A stretch of DNA of 51,223 bases from Ciborinia camelliae (Eukaryota > Ascomycota > Leotiomycetes > Helotiales > Sclerotiniaceae). Positions within the stretch are counted from its first letter, which is position 1, and every line of letters starts with the position of its first letter. The notes under the pieces are model-generated. The model saw nothing but the letters and a program-made list of their open reading frames with translations. It searched no databases and was not told the DNA's origin. The position numbers and the translations under genes were made by a program. Location of the stretch: positions 275,377 through 326,599 of the forward strand of contig JANPYM010000021.1 of assembly GCA_025890175.1 (NCBI GenBank), given 5' to 3'. Below are positions 1 to 10,451 of the stretch, piece by piece.

Positions 1-3000
1 TAATCTTTTTTTTATTTTTTATAATAATTTTTTTTTTTTTTTTTTTATAAAAATAAAAAAAATAAAAAAAACAATCAAAACAAAAATTTTTGTTTTTTTT
101 TTAATAAATTTTTATTATTTAAATCAAAATTTAATATATTTTTAATTTTTATATTCTTAATTTTTTTAATTAAAAACAAAAAATATATTTATATATATTA
201 ATTAATAATTAATAAATAAACAAAAAATAATTTATAAAATATTAATAAATATTTAATAAATTTATTAAAATTATATTTATATTAAAAAAAATAAATATTA
301 CAATTATAATAACCTTTTTAATATTACAAAATTTATATATTAAATTAATATATTTTACCTTATAAATTATAATAAAAATAATTAAAATATACTTTTTTTA
401 ATAAAAAATAAAACAACTTTATATTTTTTGTTTTTTAATAAAATTTGATTTTATATTATTATATTTTTATTAATAATAAAACAATTAATTAATATTAAAA
501 TAAAATTATTTAAATAATAAATTATAAAATTTTTTTTTATAAATATACTTATTATATAATAATAAAAAATTATTAAAAAACAAATATTTTTAATTTATAA
601 TATTATTTTTTTTTAATATCTTTTTAATTTTGTAAAAATTAATTAATTTTATATAACAAAAACAAATAAGTTTAATAAAAATTATAAAAATATTTATAAA
701 ATATTAAATAATTATTATAAAAAAAATAAAAAAAATTATAATATTAATAAAAAAAATTAATTAAAAAAAAAGTATAAAAAAATATAAAAAATAATATTAA
801 TAAAAATTAAAAATTCAAATTTTGAATTACAAAAATAAAAGAGATATAAATATTTTTAATAATAAAAAATATAAAATTTAATTATTTGATAAAGAAATTA
901 ATAAAACTTTTGTTTTTTTATATTAAAAAAAAAATTTTAAATACAAAAACTTTAAAAATAAAATTATTAAAATAATTTTTAATATTTAATTAATATTTAT
1001 TAAATATTTATAAAATTTTTAACAAATTAAAAAAAATAAAACAATATAAATATATAATATCAAAATATACTTTATCTAAAATCAATATTTTATTAATAAT
1101 ATAAATTTTGAATTAATAAAAATAAATTATTACCTAAAAACCGTTGTTTATACAAAAAAATAATTATAAAAATATAAATTAAAAAAATATCTTAATATAT
1201 ATAAATAATAAATTTTAATAAATAAAGTTTTTTAAATAAAACATTTTAAAAAAAAAAATTTTATTATAAATTTAAAAATAATAAAAACAAAAAAAATATT
1301 TAAATATAAAATTTAAATTTAAAGCTAATATATTAGCGATTGTTAGCGTTTGATATTAATCAATAGTAAATCTTTAATATAATATTTAATTTGTAAAATA
1401 TTGATATATACGAAACAAGTTTATATAATTAAATAAAAAAGGCTTTGAAAACTTGTAGAGCTTTATATTAGATAAAATATCGTTGTTTAAATAATGATTA
1501 ATAATGTATTATTGATTATTTAAAAAATAATAAAAATTTTATTTAAAAAACAATAAAAAATCTTAGAGTTATTATTGATCTAATTGATTCCTTGTATTTT
1601 CTACCTTAACACTTAGCGCGGCGACGGACGCTACGCTACGCGCCGCGCTACGCTCTCGTAGGAATAATAGAATCCTCGCAGAGGATTCTACTATTCCTAC
1701 TAATCAATCTAATCCTATGCTTCCATCATACCTTAACAATTAATATAATTAAATTAGATAAAGTCTTTCCAACAAATAATTTCGATTTTTTGTTTTTATT
1801 ATTTTTTAATATATCTTTTGTATTTGTAAATGTTGGAATCACCATGGGCGATGGAGAACAAATGTACTATAGTATGCAGTGTATTTGGCTTGAAGCTCTA
1901 AAAACTATGCTACAGATCAACTATATATGCCTGCTAGCGCAAGCGTGCCGTAGGCACGTGATTTATCCAACAGTAAATTTGATTTGTTTAAAATATATTA
2001 TTTATACAATTGTTACATCTTTTTCGATCTCGATAATAAATATATAAATACAAAAAATTGATATAATTTGGAGAATTAATAAAATTCAAAAAATTCGAAA
2101 AAGAATAAATTAAATTTATATAAAAAATAAATATAATCGAAAATCAAATAATATTTTTTAAATAAAGAATTTTTTATTAATATTAAAAACAATATAATTA
2201 AAATAAATTTTTTTTTTGAAATAATTATTATTTAAAATTATATTAAATATTTATAATATTTAAATTTGTATAACTTATTAAAAAGCATCTTATATTTATT
2301 TTCAAAAAACTACAATTATTGTTAATTTTGTAGTTAATTAAATTATTTAAATATATTTATTAATTATTAAAATATTTTTCAATATATTTTAAAACTTTGT
2401 AATTTATTAATAATTATTTTTTTTAAATTATAAATAATTCTTTTTAATTTTAAAATTATTTAAAAATTTATTTCAAAATTTATTCTCCATATTAATTTTA
2501 TTCTTTTTTATATTTTAATCAAATTCAATTTAATTTTTTAATCAAAACTATTACTTATATTTATTTTTAAATTATATTTATTATATTAATAATTATTTTA
2601 AATAAAATATAATATATAATATATTATATATACTTATTCGAATTTTGTTTTAATTTAATTATTAATAACAATATTATTAACAAAACTATTTAATTAAATA
2701 TAAAATATTTGAAATTGTATAATTATTAAATTATAATTGGTTTTTTTAAAAAATTCATTTTTAATATATTTATTTTCAATACGTTTGTATATAATATCAA
2801 TAAAATGATTCGAAAAATCATTAAACCAATTTAATATAAAATTAGTTTTGTTAGTAATGGTAAACAATATTATTTTTTCAAAAATAAAAACGTTTTTTTT
2901 AAATAATTTAAATATAATAATTTGTAATATATTCCTAATAATTAAATATTAAAAATATTTTATAATTATATATAAAATAATAATATATATTTAACTAAAA

Positions 3001-3150
3001 TTATTTTAATATTTATTTCAAATAACAATTTCAAATAAAATATCAAAATATTTAAATACCAATATATAAACTTTATATAAATATATATATAATTATAAAT
3101 ATTAATATTTATATATTATTAATAACCAGCAATATTTAAAACGCTAATAT
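1..3150. repeat. Left AT-rich block, probably RIP-degraded repeat DNA
   Basis: Almost the whole stretch is A/T with poly-A, poly-T and TAAT-type runs and no credible coding frame. The change to normal composition happens near 3150. In filamentous ascomycetes such blocks are usually transposon relics mutated by RIP, which converts CpA to TpA; here that origin is inferred from composition only. Two less AT-rich islands (about 1320-1380 and 1560-2000) break the block and are described separately. A mitochondrial origin of part of the block cannot be excluded. Confidence 0.8.
1616..1700. repeat. GC-rich hairpin cluster inside the AT-rich block
   Basis: Two adjacent fold-back structures are visible. 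GCGCGGCG at 1616-1623 pairs with CGCCGCGC at 1641-1648 around a 17-base loop containing CTACGCTACG. Next to it, the 20-base arm 1658-1677 is the reverse complement of 1681-1700 with one mismatch and a 3-base loop. A third hairpin, CGTGCC-GTA-GGCACG, lies at 1944-1958. Short GC-rich palindromes in AT-rich DNA are typical of GC clusters in fungal mitochondrial genomes, so a nuclear mitochondrial insert is possible, but I cannot confirm it. Confidence 0.7.
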
Positions 3151-3225
3151 ACAATATATGCTTTCGCTATTAAACACCACCTAAATTCTGCTTTCAACTT
3201 TATACGGATCATCGTGTAGTTGCTG

Positions 3226-3755
3226 TGCCTGAAACGAAGTGGAAGGGTTTCGGGGCAGGAACAAAAAACCGACCTCTCCATTTTACTGCGATCAGCTCAC
3301 GTGATCCATCACGTGAATTTATCACATGATTTCGTCGCCACGCAGACCGGATCCAAAAACAGAACTTTCGATTTTGCTATAATCGGTTTACTCAAATTTT
3401 GATCTTATTATTAGGTAGGTAGTTTATTCCCCCCCCCCCCCTTCTCCCCAAGATCAATTGCTAGGTAGTGTAGGAGCCGTTGCTCACCCTCCTATATTGC
3501 ATTTTGTCGGTACAATCACGTGATCATACATGGGGGTTATACCGTACGAACCGTAGCATACCTATCGGGTGCTGAACCCGAAGTAGATTGAACCGATTGT
3601 ATTGATTACGATATAGAAAGCTAATAAAATTAAAATGCAATTTTGGTATGCTGTATTACATATTGGTTATATGAGAAATCATGTAATCCAATCGCAGTAA
3701 AGTGAAGGGGTCAATTTTGCTTCTGCCCCGAAACCATTCCATTTCGTTTCAGGCA
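3226..3755. mobile_element. MITE-like element with about 90-bp terminal inverted repeats
   Basis: The left end starts TGCCTGAAACGAAGTGGAA and continues with GGTTTCGGGGCAG and, further in, TTTACTGCGAT. The right end (about 3663-3755) is the reverse complement of this block, with mismatches, ending in TTCAGGCA. Several mismatches between the arms are C/T or G/A transitions (for example CACGTGAT against TACATGAT), as RIP would give. The interior of about 340 bp has no coding frame, so the element would be non-autonomous. A further diverged piece of the terminus, reverse complement of AAGGGTTTCGAAGCAGGA, sits at about 3791-3808. No clear target-site duplication was found. Confidence 0.65.
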
Positions 3756-4641
3756 TAAAACCAAAATCATATACGTCAATTTTTTTTTACTCCTGCTTCG
3801 AAACCCTTGATTAGTCATGTATATGGTTTGTAAGATTACTTGTTAGTTTTAAGGTTTTCATTCACAGTGGACATGGTCGTCATCTAATAAGTGCCCGCAA
3901 GGGGAACCTATGTTTTAAACGGTTAAACCTGGAACTTTTCTTATATCATGATTTATAAGTGCGCTTGATATAACTATAGATCAACAGATCAATGTACTAC
4001 AGGTGTATGGAGAGGTTGGGAGTTCTATCTATCATTCGTAGAAAAGAAATGATTAATTACCTAACTACCTTAGAGCGAATCGATTGCGTTTAGCCATTAT
4101 ACTTTCGATACATATACGAATTTGAAAAGTTATACAACCGGTGGAAGCTCAACAACTATAATTCAATTCAATCTGTATATGTGTTTTTGAAAATTTAAAG
4201 CAGACGCAAAATTCAATGCATCTGAACTTTACAATCGCTTTACAATTGATAATTCAAGTAGCCGAGGGATTTAATGGATCAAATCCGAAGCATATTGGAT
4301 AATCCTTGTATTAGCTTTAATCTTCATTATTATTTTCATTTCCATTTGCTTATTTACTTTAAATCGAAAACAATTTACAGTTCGAACTTGAACTTTTAAT
4401 TTAATTAGCAGCGGACATTTTAAGCTTTAGTTTCAATTAACGATAACTTCATTAATAATGTATATGGAAAGCATATATATTTTTTAAAAAAAGTTGAAGT
4501 ATAAAAGGACAGACATTACTTTCGTTAGAATGACTTGAGGAGTAATAATCATCTTTATTTCAATACCACTTTCATTTCATCTTACTAAAACTATCAACTG
4601 TATATACTCTCTTTTTACACACTCTTTTTGAAATTAACAAA
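3756..4641. other. Intergenic region and upstream region of the Cys-rich gene
   Basis: No gene is seen. Apart from the extra terminus fragment near 3791-3808 the sequence is unremarkable and moderately AT-rich. The last 150 bp should be the promoter of the gene starting at 4642: a TATA-like TATAAAAG lies at 4500-4507, about 135 bp before the start codon, followed by a pyrimidine- and A-rich leader. Confidence 0.6.
4500..4507 (+). promoter_or_regulatory. TATA-like box of the secreted Cys-rich gene
   Basis: TATAAAAG is the only good TATA match shortly upstream of the 4642 start codon. The distance leaves a leader of roughly 100 bp, normal for a fungal gene. Prediction only. Confidence 0.4.
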
Positions 4642-5039
4642 ATGGTTAAATTCTCTGCCATTGCCTTGTTGCTCATCGCAACTGTTAGTGTACAAGCTTG
4701 TACTTATTGTCAATGTCTATTCTCAGATGGCAAACATTGTTGTCTGTATGAGGTAAAGAATTTCCCTAATTCTAATACTTCAACAACTCAACTCAATTCA
4801 ATTCAACTCAGCTCAACTCCTAAAGCAAACATGGAAGCTAATTTCATTTCGTTTCATTTTCATAGAACGCGAGCGCAGGCAACGTCAATTGTAATGATGC
4901 TTGCAAATGGGCCCGTCGTAATGATGGCACAACATGGAAGGAAGGGCCATACACCAGGCAGGGTACTGGCTGCAAGGCCGGAGGAAGCTACAAATGTGCT
5001 AGTTATTTCGAATCCAGTCACCGTGCTAAGTGTAATTAG
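4642..5039 (+). CDS. Small secreted cysteine-rich protein (94 aa, two exons), effector candidate
   Basis: Exons are 4642-4752 and 4866-5039; the 113-bp intron runs from GTAAAG to CATAG in phase 0. The uninterrupted single-exon reading, which runs to 5052, goes through the intron and loses the cysteines, so the spliced model is preferred. Residues 1-19 form a signal peptide (hydrophobic IALLLIATVSVQA). The mature part of about 75 residues has ten Cys: a tight cluster after the cleavage site (ACTYCQC ... HCC) and five more in exon 2, the last next to the stop. An even Cys number, small size, Gly/Lys/Arg-rich loops and a position near an AT-rich block are typical of apoplastic effector-like or antimicrobial proteins. 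I recognise no named family; the role is inferred from architecture only. Confidence 0.75.
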
Positions 5040-6233
5040 TGGGCTAGACTAATATCTTCCATATTTTCTACTTTTGGGGGCCAATCAAATCATCGTTGTC
5101 GTTGTCATTGTCGTTGTCATTGGTTTTTTAACCGGACCTCGAGAGTCGGGATCTCGAAAGTTTATACTACATCGAATACTTTGTTGCTTCCCGAAGTCCC
5201 AATGAATGGAAGTTTTTAAATGATTTTAGACTACTATATTGAAGACATAATACGGTACGGTTACTGTTGGTTATCACCCCGGTGGTATGTATTGATCAAT
5301 AATACTATGAATTTAACGAAAAAGAGGGTATGAATTGAATATCGATTAAAGGTTGATCTACGTAGGGCTTATATGCCCGCTATATGGCCGCATGTACGAT
5401 TCACTAGTATCGCGACAGTTACCATCTCACGTTAAGAAACAGCACTTTAAATATTATTGACGATATTCACCAATTACAAGATTTCCAAAATGAAATCAAA
5501 GCGCAAGTTATCCTTATTCAAGATTACAACCATAAACAAAAAATCATAAAGGATCTCGATATACCAATCTTTTTGCCAATTTTGTATCCTTCAATTCTAT
5601 CACTTAGATGTCTGTTCATCATCGGTACATATATATGCAACACAACACCATATCTCCCACATTATAATATGTGAAAGTAAGAGACATGAAAGTAAGCCAT
5701 ATGAAAAAAAGTAGTAAGAAGATTACAAACAACTCATTTCCCTTATTAGTTCTCATTTTCTTCTTCATTACGAAGCGAGCTTGGCAAAATCTTTGTTTTG
5801 GCTGAAGCTGGATGCTTGCGTACTCTGCTAAATGGTTTTTTTGTGAACAATAACGAATGGGATACAAAGAATAAAAGTTTTCAGGATGTAATTTGCATTA
5901 AAATCATCATTGAAGTAGATAGCCCTCATTTTCTAACAATTTTCCCTCCTCAGCCTATACTTAGACGAGTGCCTCATATGGTTATCCTAAGCTTTATTCA
6001 GATTCTTGCCCTTGAAGCTATTCCTAATTTTCCGTTTTGTCATCAGTGTCATCTCTGGCGAACTTCCTCACCCACACTTTCAATCTCACTTCCACTTCCA
6101 CTCCCACTCCCACTCTCACTCTCACTACCACTACCACTCCTCACCCACACTTTCAATCTCACTTCCACTTCCACTCCCATTTTCAATCTCACTTCCACTT
6201 CCACTCCCACTCCCACTCTCACTCTCACTACCA
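5040..6233. other. Intergenic region ending in a minisatellite
   Basis: No supported gene. A short GTTGTC/GTTGTCATT repeat lies at about 5093-5128. The right end runs into the CACTTC/CACTCC-rich minisatellite that continues into the 3' end of the minus-strand J-domain gene. Open frames across the minisatellite on both strands come from its lack of stop codons, not from coding function. Confidence 0.55.
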
Positions 6234-6356
6234 CTACCACTCCTCACCCACACTTTCAATCTCACTTCCACTTCCACTCCCATTTTCAATCTCACTTCCA
6301 CTTCCACTCCCACTCCCACTCTCACTCTCACTACCACTACCACTCTCACTCTCACC
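6067..6356. repeat. Minisatellite with units of 73 and 103 bp, built from CACTTC/CACTCC/CTCACT hexamers
   Basis: CTCACCCACACTTTCAATC recurs at 6067, 6140 and 6243, giving periods of 73 and 103 bp; the shorter copy lacks an internal stretch of about 30 bp that repeats TTTCAATCTCACTTCCACTT. Inside each unit are six-base subrepeats. On the minus strand the array encodes the Ser/Gly/Glu tail of the J-domain gene and runs past its stop codon at 6234. Neither 73 nor 103 is a multiple of three, so copy changes would alter the reading frame of that tail. Confidence 0.9.
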
Positions 6357-7394
6357 CTCTCCAGCCCTCTCGGCCTTCAAAACCGTTGTCTGGACCCGAT
6401 CTTTTACAACCAAATCCGTCCTCCTCTTAAAATCCCATGCCATTTTACATGCCTTCACCAATATCTTCAACCCAGCCCACACCAGAAGCAAAAGTATCGG
6501 AAGGACCACCAGCCAAATATCGGCACAAATTACCTGTTCCCCAAGTGTCTCCAATCTAGTATCCGACCTAAGCGTCGACCACGGTAATTTGGGCAGATCA
6601 TCTTTCATCATAACGTCCAAACTATAAACTTTGCACCCGTCCCAAAACTCCAAAGTCTTTTTTTTCATCTCCGATTTCTCTTTACGATCACGAATTCTCT
6701 CCGCAATATCCCAAACGTAATCGCTCAATTTGTTCGGCATCGAATTATCAATCAAAAAATGCGCAAGATTGACCCAAGTCATGTCACAAAAGAATTGCCC
6801 CGCACGCGTCTCTTCCAGAGTCTTATATTTTGAAAACCATGGCTTTCTGATTTCCCTCCACACTCCCTCCATCACATCCTCATGTCTGTTGGGATCTGCT
6901 TCTGCTTCTTCGATAATCTTGTTTCTGCGCATCTGCTCCTGAGAATATATCCATTCCGCATCATACAAAGCGTTTTCCAAGCAAGCCCAATCCCCTTTAT
7001 TTTTTTCTTTCCCCCAAATCCATTTATCACATCCATCTCTAGTATAATTCTCCCAATAAAGCAAATCCATAGAATACCTTAACCTTTCTATATCATCTCC
7101 CAGTACCGCCCATCCCTGCAACAAAAGGTCATACGCTCTCGTAGCATTTTGAAGTTGTTTCTTGTCTTGAACTTTATCCGGATGTACAACCAGAACAAGT
7201 TTTCGGTACGAATGAGCTATTTGTTCGTAGGATGCGCTTGGAGGAACTCGTAAGTTTAGGTAATGAGGGATATACGTTTCACCACAGGAAACCGCCCTGT
7301 CGATCCTCCGTATGAAATCTGGGAGATCATAGAAATAATCGAGATAGAAATACTTGGGCTGATCGGAGGATTTAAAGGTATTGGCACCAGCCAT
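6234..7394 (-). CDS. J-domain (DnaJ-like) membrane protein, 386 aa
   Basis: A single-exon gene. A J-domain-like segment covers about residues 42-110: YLNLRVPP, then helix IAHSYRKLVLVV, the invariant HPD at residues 71-73 and a following helix. HPD is the loop that stimulates the Hsp70 ATPase, so the protein probably recruits an Hsp70. The middle (115-285) is charged, Trp-rich and unrecognised. Residues about 289-315 form one strong transmembrane segment followed by Lys/Arg, and the last 50 residues are a Ser/Gly/Glu tail encoded by the minisatellite. There is no signal peptide, so a tail-proximal anchor with the J-domain in the cytosol is likely (ER or another organelle unknown). The DnaJ Gly/Phe and zinc regions are absent, giving a type III-like J-protein. 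Confidence 0.8.
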   Translation of the reverse strand: MAGANTFKSSDQPKYFYLDYFYDLPDFIRRIDRAVSCGETYIPHYLNLRVPPSASYEQIAHSYRKLVLVVHPDKVQDKKQLQNATRAYDLLLQGWAVLGDDIERLRYSMDLLYWENYTRDGCDKWIWGKEKNKGDWACLENALYDAEWIYSQEQMRRNKIIEEAEADPNRHEDVMEGVWREIRKPWFSKYKTLEETRAGQFFCDMTWVNLAHFLIDNSMPNKLSDYVWDIAERIRDRKEKSEMKKKTLEFWDGCKVYSLDVMMKDDLPKLPWSTLRSDTRLETLGEQVICADIWLVVLPILLLLVWAGLKILVKACKMAWDFKRRTDLVVKDRVQTTVLKAERAGEGESESGSGSESESGSGSGSGSEIENGSGSGSEIESVGEEW

Positions 7395-7840
7395 TTTTAG
7401 AAGACGTAGAATGAGGTAGAGTGTTGTGTTGTATTGGTTTAGAGTAAAAAGTCGAAGAGAAGTCTGTATGTAGTATGCGAAGTTGGAAAGGATTAAAAAG
7501 ATTGTAATAAAAGGTAAGATAATTCAAGATATTAAATACACGTAAAGTATAAAGGATTTCGGTTGTGATTCTCTTTTCCTTTGTTCAACCTCATTCTTTC
7601 CATCTAATTCTTTCCATCTAATTCGCTCAATCTACTTTTTTCAAGTTCATTCTTTCAAACTCTTTTCAATCAATTTTGGTTCTTTCTCATTCTCATTATC
7701 ATTCTCATTCCAATTCTAATTGAAATTCTAATGCGAATTGGTTCCTTTTCATACGGTCATTTTAGAAGAGACGAGGAACAAAGAGATAAAAAAGTAATGA
7801 GAGAATAAGAGACGAAAGAAAAAAATCAAAGGAATGAGAG

Positions 7841-7920
7841 GAGAAGAGATAAGATTAGATGAGAAGGGGCAAGATTAGATGAGAAGGGGCAAGATTAGAT
7901 GAGAAGGGGCAAGATTAGAG
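7841..7920. repeat. 20-bp tandem repeat, three full copies plus a partial copy
   Basis: The unit GAGAAGGGGCAAGATTAGAT occurs at 7861, 7881 and 7901 (the last ending AGAG), preceded by a diverged partial copy from 7841. Confidence 0.9.
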
Positions 7921-7933
7921 GAAAAGGAGAAAA

Positions 7934-8055
7934 AGAAGGAGAAGGAGAAGGAGAAGGAGAAGGAGAAGGAGAAGGAGAAGGAGAAGGAGAAGGAGAAGGA
8001 GAAGGAGAAGGAGAAGGAGAAGGAGAAGGAGAAGGAGAAGGAGAAGGAGAAGGAA
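7934..8055. repeat. GGAGAA hexanucleotide microsatellite, about 20 copies
   Basis: An almost perfect run of GAGAAG/GGAGAA hexamers about 120 bp long on the + strand, all purine. It lies about 140 bp upstream of the start codon at 8193. Such homopurine tracts can form triplex DNA and vary in length between strains; an effect on the flanking promoters is inference. Confidence 0.95.
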
Positions 8056-8192
8056 AAAATGAAGTTTTCGTTTCAGGGCTGAAAGTTTATTAGATCACCT
8101 TACCTCTAATAATATATAATGAATATAAAATATAAATTTACCACTTACCACTTACCACAATTTATCATTCCCAGGAAACCTTTCTTTTCAAC

Positions 8193-9468
8193 ATGAATTT
8201 CTCAACATTTTCTCAACACAAGTCTTGCATACATAAGCCTGTATGTAGGGAAAACACACGAGCACGACCCTCAGCACGAGCAGCAGCAGAAGCAAGAGTA
8301 CAAACACCAGCACGCACAACGAATCCACTTGGCAAATCTTTGAACTCAGTCCTCCCCACGTTGAAAAATTGGATTACACCTTGGTATTCACACATAATCA
8401 TTATGATCTTGCTTTTATGGATGTGCTACTCTAAGGTTAACAATGAGGCCTTCTACCAACGACAGCAATACAATAAGGATTTCAAATATGAGCCTCAAGG
8501 AAACCAAAAGAGTTGTAGTAGTACCATTGCCGTGGAGGACATTGTTTCAAATAGCCTAGTACCCTTAAGGCAGGATAAATTCTTCGTCTGGCCATATAAA
8601 TACACAGATGCTATCAAGAAGATTTCGTCAACTGAGCAATATCTTCCAAATGGCACTTCCTTTCAAAATCTTATGATGGACTCCAAAAGATTGAAGGAAC
8701 TTATCCACTCATTACAACAAGCACACACAGATTATGCTGCGACCTGGTTGGCGATTACCCACGGCATTGCTTATGATTGTGATCAAGCTGTAGGCCAAAT
8801 TCGAGAAAGCAGTGCGATCACGAAAGGATCATCATGCTTGGCTTTCTCCGACGTCACTATTAGCCTACGCCAATGCACACAAAAAAGTCAAAACCATCCA
8901 GTCGATTCATATGACAGAAATTATTTCGATACGAGCAGGCACACTGGAGGTAGTTCAAGCAGGACAAAAATTATTAAAAGCTATGACCGACCTCGACTCA
9001 CCATTGACCAACATTCAAAATGATGCCAATACTCTCTTGGGGGAAGTCGATAATCTTATACATTCACTTCTATTATACAAAAGATATTATTCTGCAAATG
9101 AACTCTTCCAACATTTGGGACTTTTCGGTAAGGACGATAAGATGTTGGATTTCACGATGGTGATGGCGACGGTGAAAAGGGAAACATTAAACGTCATTCT
9201 CAATGCTGTTCCAGAGATAAAACTTCACATTCAAGGATCATTACAACATACCAGCAATTCGATCATCAATTGGCAATTGCTACCCGAAAGGGAGAAGATG
9301 ATTTGCCCTTTTCCTGGGGTTCCGGTATTTGGATATAGTATAGATTTCGATGAGATCTCGAAGGACTGGATTGAGCAGATTGAGAGATGGTGTGATGGTC
9401 ATGAAATATTTGGGAAGAAAGTGAAGCAAATGAGAGAGGAGTACATTGAATTTATCGAGGGGGATTAG
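8193..9468 (+). CDS. Single-pass membrane, coiled-coil protein (about 425 aa), interrupted by an apparent frameshift
   Basis: Frame A runs from ATG 8193 (good context, CAACATGAA). It has an Arg/Ala-rich N-terminus, a transmembrane segment at residues 64-81 (YSHIIIMILLLWMCYS) and a helical region to about residue 200. Frame B begins right after a TAG at 8791-8793 and continues for about 224 residues of helical sequence to 9468. The two read as one protein if a single base is lost near 8791-8797. I looked for an intron: the acceptor-like CTGTAG is present, but no upstream GT gives the right phase, so a frameshift (real mutation or sequencing error) is the better reading. The domain looks like a fungal signal-anchor protein with a lumenal or extracellular helical part. 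Family not recognised. Confidence 0.6.
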
Positions 9469-10451
9469 GGCATTTTGATTGTTATGGTCATGAATTCGGA
9501 CGAAGATTCTTGGTTGATGCATGCAGCTGAGGATGAAGGAAAACCAATGGATAAAATCATGGGGAATGGGGAATAGGGAATAGCAAATAGCGAATTGAAA
9601 CTGTACGGCACTGTGAAATCAAATCAAAAGGAGGAATCAATTTGTATTATATTTGGGAGCATCAGCTTTACCTACCTATCTACTTATCCAAGGGAAGGTC
9701 AATTGAATATTTAATAGAACTTAGTGATGGTGGGAGCCATAGGGCTATGGATGAGCTATGGAGTTGTAAAGGAGCTATAATGGTATAATGGTATAATGGT
9801 GTAATAGTAATACTATGGTGGTGTTTATTAATGAGGATATACAACTTGGGCGACAACGAGATCTGCCGCAGTCGTTAATTTTCTTGTCTTGGTGATAACC
9901 TTACGTAACATTCCATTGATTCTATCTAGGTCATGCAGCCACAACCAATATATGTATGCAACCATAACCCCTTTTATTCATACGAGCAATACATATCATA
10001 CATATCATACATATATAGATACCTAAGCTCGTACTTACTTACATCCACGACCAACCACAACATGCATAATACTGCAAGAAATTATATGAGGAGGGTTCTG
10101 ACGCTTGGTTATTCGGGTTGTGTTCCTCGATATTTCATCCCGCCGAATCATCCGTATACTTTTCAGTCCAGTCCATAGATGAACCATCTGTCGATCAGAT
10201 CCAATTCTACCTTGCTTGCAGAATTGTAAAGCAGATATGCAGTAGATAGATTATTCTCAACTTGACATCTTGGATTATTTTAATGGCTGACCCTCCCTCG
10301 CTCTTTACTTGACGAGTTTCAATTCTTACCTATTCCTATTGATACCTGGTTAAAACCATGCGAAACTGATCAAACCTTTCAGAAATCAACAATACAATTC
10401 ACGGAGCTTTCAAACATTCCACCACTCATTAGATTATTTTAAATACTCGAA
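9469..10451. other. Intergenic region, no gene seen
   Basis: About 980 bp without a supported gene. It has short simple repeats (GGTATAAT near 9780-9800; ATACATATC near 9986-10015). The right end contains the promoter of the lectin-like gene. Confidence 0.55.

Larger units (their letters stand above)
7395..8192. promoter_or_regulatory. Divergent spacer between the J-domain gene and the coiled-coil membrane gene, rich in purine repeats
   Basis: This 800-bp spacer separates two divergently transcribed genes and must hold both promoters. It contains pyrimidine-rich sequence near the J-domain gene (7570-7700, with repeated TTCTTTCCATCTAATTC) and a long purine tract on the other side (7750-8055), which includes a 20-bp tandem repeat and a GGAGAA array. 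The 64-residue Gly/Glu frame across the array is repeat-derived and not annotated. Confidence 0.55.

Noticed and set aside
1790..2047. 85-residue open frame in the left AT-rich block
   Set aside because: No domain, AT-driven composition, spans a palindrome; probably chance or a relic of inserted mitochondrial DNA.
5619..5867. Minus-strand frame with a hydrophobic stretch
   Set aside because: The hydrophobic part comes from AT-rich Phe/Leu/Ile codons; no start context, domain or splice partner.
6006..6627. Plus-strand His/Ser/Thr-rich frames across the minisatellite
   Set aside because: All frames are open because the repeat lacks stops; the minus-strand J-domain gene explains the region.
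7899..8093. Gly/Glu repeat frame
   Set aside because: Translation of the GGAGAA microsatellite only.
8750..8793. Intron ending at CTGTAG 8793 to explain the frame change
   Set aside because: No upstream GT donor of correct phase at a workable distance; the nearest GTTGGC gives the wrong frame.
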